Shown: piece by piece, positions 1 to 7,655 of the stretch
How the letters are laid out: every line of letters starts with the position of its first letter
How positions within the stretch are numbered: position 1 is the first letter of the stretch
Assembly: GCA_964517495.1 (NCBI GenBank)
Contig: CAZFER010000114.1
Span: 1-12,503, forward strand
Direction of reading: 5' to 3'
DNA: 12,503 bases
DNA from: CAZFER01 sp964517495
Lineage (GTDB): Bacteria > Hinthialibacterota > Hinthialibacteria > Hinthialibacterales > Hinthialibacteraceae
Notes under the pieces: generated by a model
What the model was told of the DNA's origin: nothing
The model's input: the letters and a program-made list of their open reading frames with translations, nothing else
Databases searched by the model: none
Made by a program: the position numbers and the translations under genes

Positions 1-10
1 CATTAAAAAG

Positions 11-84
11 CGCGCCGGAGAGGACTCGAACCTCTAACCGCCTGATCCGAAGTCAGGTGCTCTATCCAATTGAGCCACCGGCGC
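11..84 (-). tRNA. tRNA-Arg (anticodon UCG)
   Basis: The reverse complement folds into a complete 74-base cloverleaf. It has a 7-bp acceptor stem (GCGCCGG/CCGGCGC) with discriminator G, a D arm with stem GCTC/GAGC, an anticodon stem CCTGA/TCAGG around the loop CTTCGGA, a five-base variable loop, and a T arm with stem AGAGG/CCTCT and loop TTCGAAC. The anticodon at loop positions 3-5 is TCG, which reads the Arg codon CGA (and other CGN codons if A- or U-modified). The 3' CCA is not encoded: the bases after the discriminator read CTT and run into a T-rich stretch. CCA must therefore be added by a nucleotidyltransferase. The gene lies 110 bases beyond the end of the RND pump gene, on the same strand, and has its own promoter-like sequence. 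Confidence 0.97.
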
Positions 85-98
85 GAAAGATTTTGCTA

Positions 99-127
99 TA
101 TATATTTCAAACTGATTTTAGTTCCAA
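99..127 (-). promoter_or_regulatory. Putative promoter of tRNA-Arg
   Basis: On the minus strand a -35-like TTGGAA (bases 127-122) and a -10-like TATATA (104-99) are separated by exactly 17 bases. Transcription would begin near base 92, giving a leader of about 8 bases before the tRNA 5' end. The geometry is good but both hexamers are imperfect and the region is AT-rich, so this is an inference. I see no clear terminator for the upstream RND operon between 128 and 194, so some read-through into the tRNA is also possible. Confidence 0.45.
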
Positions 128-194
128 ACACGTATTTTTGGTGAAACCTTTCGTTCGTCAAGGTCTTTGCTCGGAAGTTGTTCGGAGTTTCAAC

Positions 195-3100
195 TTATGT
201 CACCTCAGATGGGCTTTCCTTGCTCCAGCCCAGCCAGCCTTTGATCGTGCAGGTTACCCGATCTCCTGCGGAGACCATTGATGGGATTACAATCAGGGTT
301 AAAACGGTGGCGAACGCCAGCCCAAAGATAACCGCAATCGCCATGGGGCCCCACCATTGGGCTGATTCGCTCCCCACTTGCCAAACTTGATTTCGGAAAT
401 CATAGCTTATACCGATGGCCATGGGAATCAGGCCAAGAATTGTGGTGACGGCTGTTAAAATTACCGGTCGAAATCGAATCAAACCAGCTTGTATCAGTGA
501 ATCACGTTCGTTCATTCCCCGTTCCCTTAAAAGGCCGATATAGTCCAGTAGAACAATGGCATTGTTTACAACAACACCAGCTAAACTGATGACTCCAATT
601 CCCGTCATAATAATTCCGAATGGTTTTTGGGTAATCAACAAACCCACGAATACCCCCATAGTGGATAAGATCACAGATGACAAGACAATAAATGGCTTAA
701 ATAACGAATCAAATTCCGTAACCAAAATCAAGGCGATCAACATCAAAGCGGCAACAAACGCTTCGGATAAAAACTCTTGTGCTTCCTGTTGGTCTTCATT
801 CTCTCCACGATAGGCAATCTTATACCCACGTGGCAAATTCATGCCTGCCAGGGTTTTTTGTACATCGGTCAGTACATCATTGGCCAGCCGCCCTTCCGCA
901 TCTCCTTCAATGGTAATCACTCTCTTTTGATCACTTCTTACAACCGTACCCAGTCCAGCGGAAATATTTACTTCAGCCACTGAACTGATAGGGACATAAC
1001 GGCCAGTGGGGGTTGCAACCATCAGGTTGTTGAGCGCGCTTAAATCTTTTCGCCGTTGCAATGGCAGTTGCACAATGATGTCATATTCATCATTGCCGTC
1101 ACGATATACACCCGCTTCCAAACCACGTATGGCAGTTTTAACGTTAGTAGCAATTAATGATGTGTTTAATCCCAGCATGGCGGCCCGTTCTTTATCGACT
1201 TTGATGACGATTTCCGGTTTGGATACCACATAATCGTCTTTTAAGTTAACCAGGCCGGGAATCCCTCGAATTTTCTCCTTGACATGCCGCATCAATTTTT
1301 CGAGGATTTCATAATCTTCCCCCGAAATTTCAATGCTGACAGGTGCTCCAGTAGGAGGGCCTTCTTCCTCCTTTTTAATTTCCAAATCAGCGGAGTAAAT
1401 TGGTTGGAATGATTCACGCAATTCTTCGATGATTTGGGGTGATGGAATCGAGCGCTCTTCCATGTCATCAAATTCCAATACTATCCGAGCAATATCAGGT
1501 GAGGTTTGGCCCCCGGATAAAAACGAATCCGCGCCTGATCCTGTACTACCAACATTGGTCACCATACTGCGAACGTCTTTGTATTGTATGCATACCGGTT
1601 CAAGACGGCGGGTCATTTGGTCGGTGACATCCAAATTTGTTCCCTTGGGCATCTTTACTTCAACATAAGCCCGTTTGGGATCTACCTCGGGAAATAATTC
1701 GACCCCTTTACTGAATCGGCCAAAAGCACTCAGAATGAATACAAGCAGCAAAATCGTACTCAGCAAAACCAAGCCTGGATTATCCACCGCCCATCCAAGA
1801 AAGCGCTCGTATATACGTATAACTTTATTAGGACGTTTGTCTGGAGCTTTACCGAGGACTCGTATGAATATCGAACATAAGGTTGGATTAATAATCAAGG
1901 CGACTAAAAGCGAAGCCCCTAATGCAATTATGACCGTTTTGGGAAGAAAGGACATGAATTCCCCCATGATCCCTGGCCAGAAGATCATGGGAAAGAAGGC
2001 GGCAATGGTCGTCGCCGCACTGGCGATGACTGGCCACATCACTTCATGAGTACCCACAATGGCTGCTTCCAACCGTCCCTTTCCTTCCTGGCGATGGCGG
2101 AAAATGTTTTCTACTATAACGATCGCATTATCCACCAGCATCCCTACAGCAAGAACCAGCGAGAAAAGAACGACCATATTTAAGGTCAAGCCGATTAAGC
2201 TCAACACAAAAAAGGTAATTAACATCGATAGGGGGATAGAAGCGGCAACTAACAAAGCATTGCGAATCCCCATAGAAAAAAGCACAACCAACAAAACTAA
2301 AATCAAGCCGGATAGGATGCTGTTTTCCAAATCAGATACCATCAACCGAATGTCTTTGGATTGGTCATTCATGATCGAGATTTTAGTATCGGCGGGTAAG
2401 GATGCTTTAAACTCCTGGATGATGGCTTTTACCTGGTTGGATATTTCGATAATGTTTTCGCCGCTGCGTTTGATGATATCAATCGAAACCGCATCATGTT
2501 GATTAAGCCGTGCTTTGGTTTTAGGTTCTTCAAATCCATCCTGCAATTGAGCCACATCCGTGACATAAACAGTGAAGTTATCATCGGTACGAACAATCAA
2601 TCGCCTTGCTTCAGCGGGATTTTTAAATTCGCCCGGAATTTTTACCAGGTAGTTTCCAACCCCAATATCCATCTTACCACCCGGCGTATTTAGGTTGTTT
2701 TGCCGCACGGCGCTCATTAAATCCATAACCGAAAGGTTATAGGCGGAAAGCCGTTCCGGATCATATACCACCCGGATCTCACGCTCCAATCCACCCGTTA
2801 CCTTGCCTTCAAGCACACCAGGAATGGTTTCAAATTCATCGGACAAATCATCGGCAATTTCCTTAAGTTGCACCAAACTGATTGGGCCATGGACGATCGC
2901 CGTCATGATGGGAAATTCAGCAAAGTTAATTTCATCCACCATGGGATCCTCTTCTAAATCCGAGGGTAGCTCACTTTTGGCTTCATCAACTTTATCACGC
3001 ACCTTTTGCAAAGCGGTATCGATGTCGATTCCCGAATTAAACTCTATAACGATGGTGGAAGATCCTTCAGAGGAATACGATCGTATTTCCTTCACTTCGC

Positions 3101-3323
3101 TGATGGATACCACCTTCTTTTCAATTGGGCGGGTGATCAGGTTCTCAATATCCGATGGGGCCACCCCTTCATATATTGTTGTTACAATAATGTTCGGAAT
3201 GGTAATATCAGGGAACGATTCACGAGGCAAAGTTTTATAAGAATAAACCCCTGCCACAATGATAATGAATATCAGGACCAGAATGGTTATATGATGCCGG
3301 ATGGAAAATTCAGATATGCTCAT
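195..3323 (-). CDS. RND efflux pump, inner-membrane transporter (AcrB/HAE-like)
   Basis: This 1042-residue protein has the usual length of an RND pump, which exports drugs or other amphiphiles out of the periplasm using the proton gradient. An N-terminal membrane helix (residues about 12-30) is followed by a large periplasmic porter half, helices at about 335-490 and near 515-535, a second porter half, and a last helix block at about 850-1018. The family signature GMLVDNAIVIVENI lies at 394-407. Compared with AcrB, the first relay Asp is kept (D398), the second is Asn (N399), the TM10 Lys is Asn (N920, in GVVVNNAIVLLDY), and the Arg and Thr of TM11 are kept (R950, T957). I recall this D-N/N-N pattern as common in a non-AcrB subgroup, so it is a subtype mark and not decay. 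The ATG overlaps the adaptor stop as ATGA, indicating translational coupling. Substrate is unknown. Confidence 0.96.
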   Translation of the reverse strand: MSISEFSIRHHITILVLIFIIIVAGVYSYKTLPRESFPDITIPNIIVTTIYEGVAPSDIENLITRPIEKKVVSISEVKEIRSYSSEGSSTIVIEFNSGIDIDTALQKVRDKVDEAKSELPSDLEEDPMVDEINFAEFPIMTAIVHGPISLVQLKEIADDLSDEFETIPGVLEGKVTGGLEREIRVVYDPERLSAYNLSVMDLMSAVRQNNLNTPGGKMDIGVGNYLVKIPGEFKNPAEARRLIVRTDDNFTVYVTDVAQLQDGFEEPKTKARLNQHDAVSIDIIKRSGENIIEISNQVKAIIQEFKASLPADTKISIMNDQSKDIRLMVSDLENSILSGLILVLLVVLFSMGIRNALLVAASIPLSMLITFFVLSLIGLTLNMVVLFSLVLAVGMLVDNAIVIVENIFRHRQEGKGRLEAAIVGTHEVMWPVIASAATTIAAFFPMIFWPGIMGEFMSFLPKTVIIALGASLLVALIINPTLCSIFIRVLGKAPDKRPNKVIRIYERFLGWAVDNPGLVLLSTILLLVFILSAFGRFSKGVELFPEVDPKRAYVEVKMPKGTNLDVTDQMTRRLEPVCIQYKDVRSMVTNVGSTGSGADSFLSGGQTSPDIARIVLEFDDMEERSIPSPQIIEELRESFQPIYSADLEIKKEEEGPPTGAPVSIEISGEDYEILEKLMRHVKEKIRGIPGLVNLKDDYVVSKPEIVIKVDKERAAMLGLNTSLIATNVKTAIRGLEAGVYRDGNDEYDIIVQLPLQRRKDLSALNNLMVATPTGRYVPISSVAEVNISAGLGTVVRSDQKRVITIEGDAEGRLANDVLTDVQKTLAGMNLPRGYKIAYRGENEDQQEAQEFLSEAFVAALMLIALILVTEFDSLFKPFIVLSSVILSTMGVFVGLLITQKPFGIIMTGIGVISLAGVVVNNAIVLLDYIGLLRERGMNERDSLIQAGLIRFRPVILTAVTTILGLIPMAIGISYDFRNQVWQVGSESAQWWGPMAIAVIFGLAFATVLTLIVIPSMVSAGDRVTCTIKGWLGWSKESPSEVT

Positions 3324-4438
3324 TTCATCATCTCTTTTTCTACAAACTCAATGGAACGGTCGACGCTATCCATTACTCTCACTTTTTGCCCTTCCACCAG
3401 GTCTTTGTGTCCTACCACCACAATATGTTCATGGGGTTTTAATCCATCCAACACCTCAACCTGATCTCGTTCAATAAATCCAATGGTAATGGGCCGTGAT
3501 TCAACCTTTCCGTCCTTCTCAACGAAAACACTCATCCCACTTTCGCGTTTGACCAAGGCAAAAAGCGGGATCAACAAAGCATCCGGGACTCGCTTGACCA
3601 CGAGGCTCGAACGAACGATCATGCCCGGCCGAATGCGATAGTCAGGATTATCCAGGACCAGCAAGGCTTCGAATGTATTGGTTTGCGTATTTGCGCCATA
3701 GGCGACTCGATCAATTTTAGCTGTTCGGGTTTCATTTATGGCTTCGATATAAACCTGTGCTGTTTTTCCCTTTGAAACCGCATCGGCATAGCGTTCAGGA
3801 ACACCCACACTTAATTTGACACGATCCAATTTCAATAGCCGGCCCAGTGTCATCCCCTCCCCCATAAATTCTCCGGCTTCTGCATCAACCCGGTCAACAA
3901 TGCCGGAAACGGGGGCAGTTATCTGACCCAATGAGACTTCAACTTCCATACGCCGTTTACGTGCTTCCGCTTGACTCTCATTGGATTTGGCTTCATCAAA
4001 AGCCTGGGCGGAAACATCACCACGTTTGTAAAGTGGTTCCAACCGCTCAACGTTCTTTTTGGCCAATTCATACGCCGCTTCGGCTTCTTTCAACATGGCT
4101 TTCCGCGCCCGAAGGTCAATCTGGAACAATTCTTGGCCTTTTTGTACCCTATCGCCTTCCTCTACACTCACTTTTTCCACGATCCCTGATATAGAAGCAC
4201 CCAATGTTATATCCTTAAACGCTTCGACCAGACCTGGAACTTCGATAGAGTAAGTAAACGGCTGAGGTACAATTTCCATCACCTGAACACGCTGTAAGTT
4301 CTCAGGGAGTTTTGATTCTTCGTTGGCGTTCTCTTTATTCGTTTCGCTGTCAGAAGGAATGATCGACATCGCATAAAATGCGCCGGAAAAGCAGCTCAAT
4401 ACGAGAATATATATCAACACTTGCTTGAGTTTACTCAT
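3320..4438 (-). CDS. RND efflux adaptor (periplasmic membrane fusion protein)
   Basis: This 372-residue adaptor would link the RND pump to an outer-membrane channel. From the chosen start, residues 6-26 form a hydrophobic signal or anchor segment. A Cys at 16 follows VLS, but the hydrophobic stretch continues past it, so I do not call a lipoprotein. The lipoyl (biotinyl-like) domain is split, at about 76-105 and 170-195 with the typical ITAPVSGIVDRV. Between the halves lies an alpha-helical hairpin (108-168). A beta-barrel (205-282, ending RIRPGMIV) and a membrane-proximal domain (283-372) follow. The ATG at 4438 is preferred over one at 4468 because GGAGGG sits 7 bases upstream of it, and the longer form would overlap the repressor gene by 38 bases. 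The gene overlaps the TetR gene by 8 bases and the pump gene by 4. Confidence 0.94.
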   Translation of the reverse strand: MSKLKQVLIYILVLSCFSGAFYAMSIIPSDSETNKENANEESKLPENLQRVQVMEIVPQPFTYSIEVPGLVEAFKDITLGASISGIVEKVSVEEGDRVQKGQELFQIDLRARKAMLKEAEAAYELAKKNVERLEPLYKRGDVSAQAFDEAKSNESQAEARKRRMEVEVSLGQITAPVSGIVDRVDAEAGEFMGEGMTLGRLLKLDRVKLSVGVPERYADAVSKGKTAQVYIEAINETRTAKIDRVAYGANTQTNTFEALLVLDNPDYRIRPGMIVRSSLVVKRVPDALLIPLFALVKRESGMSVFVEKDGKVESRPITIGFIERDQVEVLDGLKPHEHIVVVGHKDLVEGQKVRVMDSVDRSIEFVEKEMMK

Positions 4439-5066
4439 TTCGAGACCCTCCGATGCCGTATAATACATTCTGCATTAATTTATCCTCCAATTGCTCTGGT
4501 AGCTCGTCACTCAGGACCAGCTGGTTCATAACGTAAATGTTGATCGACCCAATGAAATGCAGGATGGCTTCCTGTACCGTTATTTTGCGTATATACCCTT
4601 GATCAATTCCTGCTTGCATGAATGGGTGTAGTAAAGCCAGATGCTGACGCTCATATTCGCACACTAAAGCGGGTGAAATACTACGAGTTGGGCCAAACGC
4701 GGCTCCAAAAATCAAACGGGTGGTATTTTCATATTCGAGGCAGCACTCGATATAGGTACGAATCAAATTCTTAAAGGTATCCAGAAACGATTTGTTTTCG
4801 GATAGGATTGTCTGTAACTTTTCAAAAAAGAACTCATACGCATCTTTGATAATCCAATGATATAAATCCTCTTTATTCTTAAAATAATAATATAAAACCG
4901 GTTTGGTTACACCCGCACCCTCAACAATGTCCCTTATGCTTGTCCCATCGTAACCTTGATGGGCAAATAAATGGGTAGCCACCTCTGCGATATGGTCTTT
5001 TGTGTCCTTGATTTTTTTTTGGGGACCTGGAACGACTAAAGTTTGAGATAAATCATCCTTTACCAT
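4431..5066 (-). CDS. TetR-family transcriptional repressor of the efflux operon
   Basis: This 211-residue protein has the N-terminal TetR/AcrR DNA-binding domain at about residues 20-70. Helix 1 is IAEVATHLFAHQGYDGTSIRDI and the helix-turn-helix continues through EGAGVTKPVLYYYFKNKEDL; the YYYF-NKEDL ending is highly characteristic. The C-terminal two thirds is helical and variable, as expected for a ligand-binding and dimerisation domain. A basic, flexible N-terminal tail of about 18 residues precedes the domain. The gene is the first of the efflux operon and is not divergent from it, and its stop lies inside the start region of the adaptor gene. An inverted repeat in its promoter suggests that it represses itself together with the pump, and that a pump substrate relieves repression. 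The ligand cannot be read from the sequence. Confidence 0.93.
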   Translation of the reverse strand: MVKDDLSQTLVVPGPQKKIKDTKDHIAEVATHLFAHQGYDGTSIRDIVEGAGVTKPVLYYYFKNKEDLYHWIIKDAYEFFFEKLQTILSENKSFLDTFKNLIRTYIECCLEYENTTRLIFGAAFGPTRSISPALVCEYERQHLALLHPFMQAGIDQGYIRKITVQEAILHFIGSINIYVMNQLVLSDELPEQLEDKLMQNVLYGIGGSRNE

Positions 5067-5096
5067 GATGCATGTGTCCTAATTTGAATTGTATAA

Positions 5097-5127
5097 TCTA
5101 TATACCGAACGGTAGGTAAAATTGTAA
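5097..5127 (-). promoter_or_regulatory. Promoter of the tetR-adaptor-RND operon
   Basis: On the minus strand TTACAA (5127-5122) and TATAGA (5102-5097) could be -35 and -10 boxes with a 19-base spacer. An alternative pair is TTTACC (5120-5115) and TTATAC (5096-5091) with an 18-base spacer. In either arrangement the inverted repeat at 5103-5114 lies in the spacer, where a bound repressor would block RNA polymerase. The leader to the repressor ATG is short (roughly 20-30 bases). Confidence 0.5.
5103..5114. promoter_or_regulatory. Putative TetR operator (perfect inverted repeat)
   Basis: The sequence TACCGAACGGTA is a perfect inverted repeat of 5-base arms (TACCG/CGGTA) around a central AA. It lies 37 bases upstream of the TetR start codon, inside the spacer of the likely promoter. 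TetR/AcrR repressors of RND operons often bind sites with ACCG/CGGT half-sites, so autoregulation is the natural reading. That this protein binds here is inferred. Confidence 0.6.
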
Positions 5128-5262
5128 CTGCGAGAAAAGAAAACGCAAGATATATTCTCATGACTGGGGGAATCGAAATGAAATACTCACTTTTTCCTTC
5201 AAAAAAATCATCCAGGAACTATCATACCTCTTTGATATCACTAGAAATCAACAGGATGGATC

Positions 5263-6297
5263 ATGGCTGTTAAACCTCCCCGGCAAGAAATACCGGATTT
5301 GAAATTCCCTATCGTCATGCTGGCCCCCGTGGCTGGTGTGACCGACCGTGCAGCGCGTGAAATGGCACGTGAACTCGGTTGCCCTCTCACGTTTTCTGAA
5401 TTGATCAGCGCCCGTGGCATGCGTGAACGTAATAAGAAAACTATGGTAATGCTGGATGAGTGTCGAGATGAACACCCGTTAGTGATTCAGATCTTCGGAG
5501 GAGAACCGGATGATGTTTATGAAGCGGTACGCATGGTGGATGATATGGGGGCCGATGGGGTGAATTTGAATTTGGGGTGCCCCGTCAAGAAAGTCTTCAA
5601 AAATAAATCCGGCTGTGGGCTTTCCATCTTTCCCACTCAACTGGTGCATGTTGTAAGGGCTATGCGTAAAGCCACCAACAAGCATCTCTCTGTCAAAATT
5701 CGTGCCGGAGTTAATCACCGCTCCCTCAATTACCGCATCATTGGCGATATCGCCCAGGGCGAAGGTTGTGATGGGATCATCATACACGCTCGCACCCGTT
5801 TGATGGGCTTCGGCGGCCATGCCCAGTGGGAGTGGATCACTGATCTGAAGGAGTATCTCGATATTCCCGTCATCGGCAACGGCGATGTGGTCGATCCGGT
5901 TTCCGCCAAACGAATGTTGGATGAAACCGGTTGTGACGGGGTAATGATCGCCCGAGGGGCTTATGGTAATCCCTGGTTGTTTCGAGATATTTTCCATTAC
6001 CTCGATACCGGTGAAATCCGCCCTGAGCCCTCTATTTTTGAGAAAATATCCGCCATGATACGTCATATTCAATTAGCAGTAGAGTGGAAAGGGGAACGCA
6101 AAGCCATCTTTGAAATGCGCAAGCAAATCGGCTGGTATGTCAAGGGCTGGCCAAACGTACGTCCTCTGCGTGAGAGAATTAATAAGCTGGAATCATTGGA
6201 CGAAGTCATACAAGCCATCACCGAATGGCGTGACTCGCTTGAAGAAACAACGCTTCAACCCCCTGTTTATGAAGGTGAATGTGCCCTAACAGCCTGA
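5263..6297 (+). CDS. dusB: tRNA-dihydrouridine synthase (DusB-like)
   Basis: This FMN enzyme reduces uridines in the D loop of tRNA to dihydrouridine using NADPH. The 344-residue protein is a TIM barrel with the family motifs in order: LAPVAGVTDRAAR near the N-terminus (FMN site); NLGCPVKKV with the catalytic Cys at 106; VKIRAG (Lys145); IIHARTR (His175); IPVIGNGDV (202-209, phosphate binding); and MIARGAYGNPWLF. The C-terminal helical tRNA-binding part contains FEMRKQIGWYVKG. The first motif has Val in place of the usual Met (LAPMAG), a mild change. The start is supported by AGGA six bases upstream of the ATG. The gene is divergent from the efflux operon and convergent with the exported repeat protein, so it appears to be monocistronic. 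DusB is the closest subtype, but the exact uridine modified cannot be told. Confidence 0.95.
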   Translation: MAVKPPRQEIPDLKFPIVMLAPVAGVTDRAAREMARELGCPLTFSELISARGMRERNKKTMVMLDECRDEHPLVIQIFGGEPDDVYEAVRMVDDMGADGVNLNLGCPVKKVFKNKSGCGLSIFPTQLVHVVRAMRKATNKHLSVKIRAGVNHRSLNYRIIGDIAQGEGCDGIIIHARTRLMGFGGHAQWEWITDLKEYLDIPVIGNGDVVDPVSAKRMLDETGCDGVMIARGAYGNPWLFRDIFHYLDTGEIRPEPSIFEKISAMIRHIQLAVEWKGERKAIFEMRKQIGWYVKGWPNVRPLRERINKLESLDEVIQAITEWRDSLEETTLQPPVYEGECALTA

Positions 6298-6300
6298 CAT

Positions 6301-6335
6301 AAAAACCGGGATGCATGGTAACCCATACATCCCCG
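6301..6335 (-). terminator. Rho-independent terminator of the repeat-protein operon
   Basis: A hairpin pairs GGGATG (6308-6313) with CATCCC (6328-6333) and ATGG (6315-6318) with CCAT (6323-6326), with one mismatch between them and the loop TAAC. Read on the minus strand it is followed by GG and a run of five T (6305-6301), which fits termination of the leftward transcript 38 bases past its stop codon. On the plus strand only a weak T content follows, so it may serve dusB less efficiently. Confidence 0.6.
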
Positions 6336-6349
6336 TCATGTTATAACTT

Positions 6350-6366
6350 ATATGCAATTTGCATAT
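6350..6366. repeat. Perfect inverted repeat between convergent genes
   Basis: ATATGCAA and TTGCATAT form a perfect 8-base inverted repeat around a single T, immediately after the stop codon of the minus-strand gene. The stem is AT-rich. It could be a protein-binding palindrome or part of a second weak 3' hairpin, and no function can be assigned. Confidence 0.5.
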
Positions 6367-6372
6367 GATCTC

Positions 6373-7611
6373 TTAATGCAGCATAAAATCCTGAACCGTG
6401 GCGCTTTCATAATCGCCTTCGATCAAGAATAAAAATGTGCCAGGATCATCCTTCACGGTGACAATCATGCCTTGTTGACTAAACGAAATCCCCCGAATTT
6501 CAGCGGCTCCCCGCTCTGGGGTTAGCTCCACAAAACGTTCCCCATCCTCGTCTTCATCAAATCGTTCAGCACTGAAAAAGTGAATGGCTCGCACTTTTTC
6601 CTCTTCACCATCACTGACAAGTACATATGTCCCTCCACCTGCCAAACTGGCCTGACTGGACGTAACCCCTGCAGGAATTCGGACTCCCTCTGGGAATTTA
6701 CCAATTCGCTTGGCCGTAAAACCACTAATGTTGAAGTCAAAATAGGGTACGGATGCGCGTGGTGTTCGTGTTGGAGTCAGTGTAGGCGTCGGTGTATTGG
6801 TGTGTGTTGGCGTGGGGGTTGGTTCAAATTGCCGGGGTTGCGCTTGCGCAAACCATGAAATATTGCCCTGGTTATTGACTCGTAACAAATTTTGAATCTC
6901 ACCCTTTTGATTGAGTATCCGATAACCACGCTGTGTCAATACCAATTCTGTGGCATTAAATGTCGAAGACAGATCAGCGGGAATCAGGTCCACTTTGCCA
7001 AATCGCCGGATCATCCCATCATCATACATAACATAATATCCACCGGAAACCACTTCCATGTCCACCGCGGATCGCTGCAAATCTTCGTAATAACCCATAT
7101 CAACAGCGTTTCCAAAAAACGCGATTTGGCCCTCCTTATAGAGTACATAATACCCTTGGTTATTACGTGCCATTTCCATATCAACCGCGCCATCGTATTG
7201 GATTTCGCCGTAATTGACGGCTTTACCAACGCGTTCAATATGGCCGTCTTCCCTTAAAAAATAAAAACTTTCACCACCGTCAATCGATTCCATATCGACA
7301 TATTTATGGTTTGAGGAAAAAGGACGCCCTTTGTTTACCGCATCACCAAAGGTATAAACAAATCCCTCTTCGTCCAGCACGTAATATCCGTTACCACTTG
7401 CAGTCATTACCATGTCGACCGCTCTCACCCCTTTGGGATATCCCAAATTAACTGCTTTCCCCGCGGTTTGGATAACCCCATCGTCCCACAATGTATATAC
7501 TCCGGATTCACCTTGGACGACTTCCATATCAACCGCTCTTTCCGAAGCCATCCCTGGTGAGGCTATGAAGAATACGCCTATGAGCAGACCTAATCGTATA
7601 AGTCGATTCAT
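6373..7611 (-). CDS. Exported repeat protein: propeller-like repeats, Thr-Pro linker, C-terminal domain
   Basis: I do not recognise a named family. The 412-residue protein starts with a clear signal peptide (residues 1-23, hydrophobic core then SPGMAS). Residues 26-247 hold five good and one degenerate repeat of about 36-41 residues, starting at 26, 66, 104, 142, 182 and about 219. The pattern is AVDMEv, a GYYVLydDG strand pair, then I-x-x-fGkAVn-x-G. Short beta-rich repeats of this number would suit a six-bladed propeller, but that is inference. A 21-residue linker of Thr and Pro (264-284) leads to a C-terminal domain (about 288-412) with an acidic segment FDEDEDGE (351-358) and predicted beta strands. 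Thr-Pro linkers are usual between domains of exported proteins. A GAGGTG ribosome site lies five bases upstream of the ATG. The gene follows the tail-tube-like gene by 44 bases and is probably co-transcribed. Confidence 0.85.
   Translation of the reverse strand: MNRLIRLGLLIGVFFIASPGMASERAVDMEVVQGESGVYTLWDDGVIQTAGKAVNLGYPKGVRAVDMVMTASGNGYYVLDEEGFVYTFGDAVNKGRPFSSNHKYVDMESIDGGESFYFLREDGHIERVGKAVNYGEIQYDGAVDMEMARNNQGYYVLYKEGQIAFFGNAVDMGYYEDLQRSAVDMEVVSGGYYVMYDDGMIRRFGKVDLIPADLSSTFNATELVLTQRGYRILNQKGEIQNLLRVNNQGNISWFAQAQPRQFEPTPTPTHTNTPTPTLTPTRTPRASVPYFDFNISGFTAKRIGKFPEGVRIPAGVTSSQASLAGGGTYVLVSDGEEEKVRAIHFFSAERFDEDEDGERFVELTPERGAAEIRGISFSQQGMIVTVKDDPGTFLFLIEGDYESATVQDFMLH
6760..6822 (-). repeat. 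Thr-Pro linker-coding low-complexity stretch
   Basis: These bases encode residues 264-284, an alternation of Thr and Pro with occasional His, Asn, Leu and Arg. The plus strand here is markedly G/T-rich. The codons for Thr and Pro vary along the stretch, which indicates selection for amino-acid content and not a simple DNA repeat. It separates the repeat region from the C-terminal domain. Confidence 0.8.
6871..7536 (-). repeat. Six tandem protein repeats of about 40 residues
   Basis: This stretch encodes residues 26-247 of the exported repeat protein. Each unit opens with AVDM or a variant (AVDME, AVDMV, YVDME, AVDME, AVDME, then a degenerate NATEL) and holds a GYYVL-type strand followed by an acidic-Gly turn and FGKAV or similar. 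At DNA level the units have diverged, so the array looks old and under selection at protein level and is not a recent tandem expansion. Confidence 0.8.
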
Positions 7612-7655
7612 TACTCCACCTCTTTCTTATCTCTCGTTAAACATGTGCTCTGAGC

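Noticed and set aside
11..84. tRNA-Arg as an attachment site of an integrated element.
   Set aside because: No integrase gene and no repeated copy of the tRNA 3' end can be seen in the window.
3320..4468. Longer adaptor start at 4468, adding ten residues.
   Set aside because: It would overlap the repressor gene by 38 bases and lacks a good ribosome site, while the ATG at 4438 has GGAGGG seven bases upstream and directly precedes the signal segment.
5178..5273. A 31-codon reading frame just upstream of and overlapping dusB, with GGGGG seven bases before its ATG.
   Set aside because: The peptide resembles no family I know, is rich in Ser and Lys, and lacks features of a leader peptide such as regulatory codon runs. 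The overlap with the well-supported dusB start is easily a chance effect.
5479..6072. Long minus-strand frame opposite dusB (197 codons).
   Set aside because: It lies entirely within the strongly supported dusB gene, shows no recognisable motifs and is a shadow of its codon usage.
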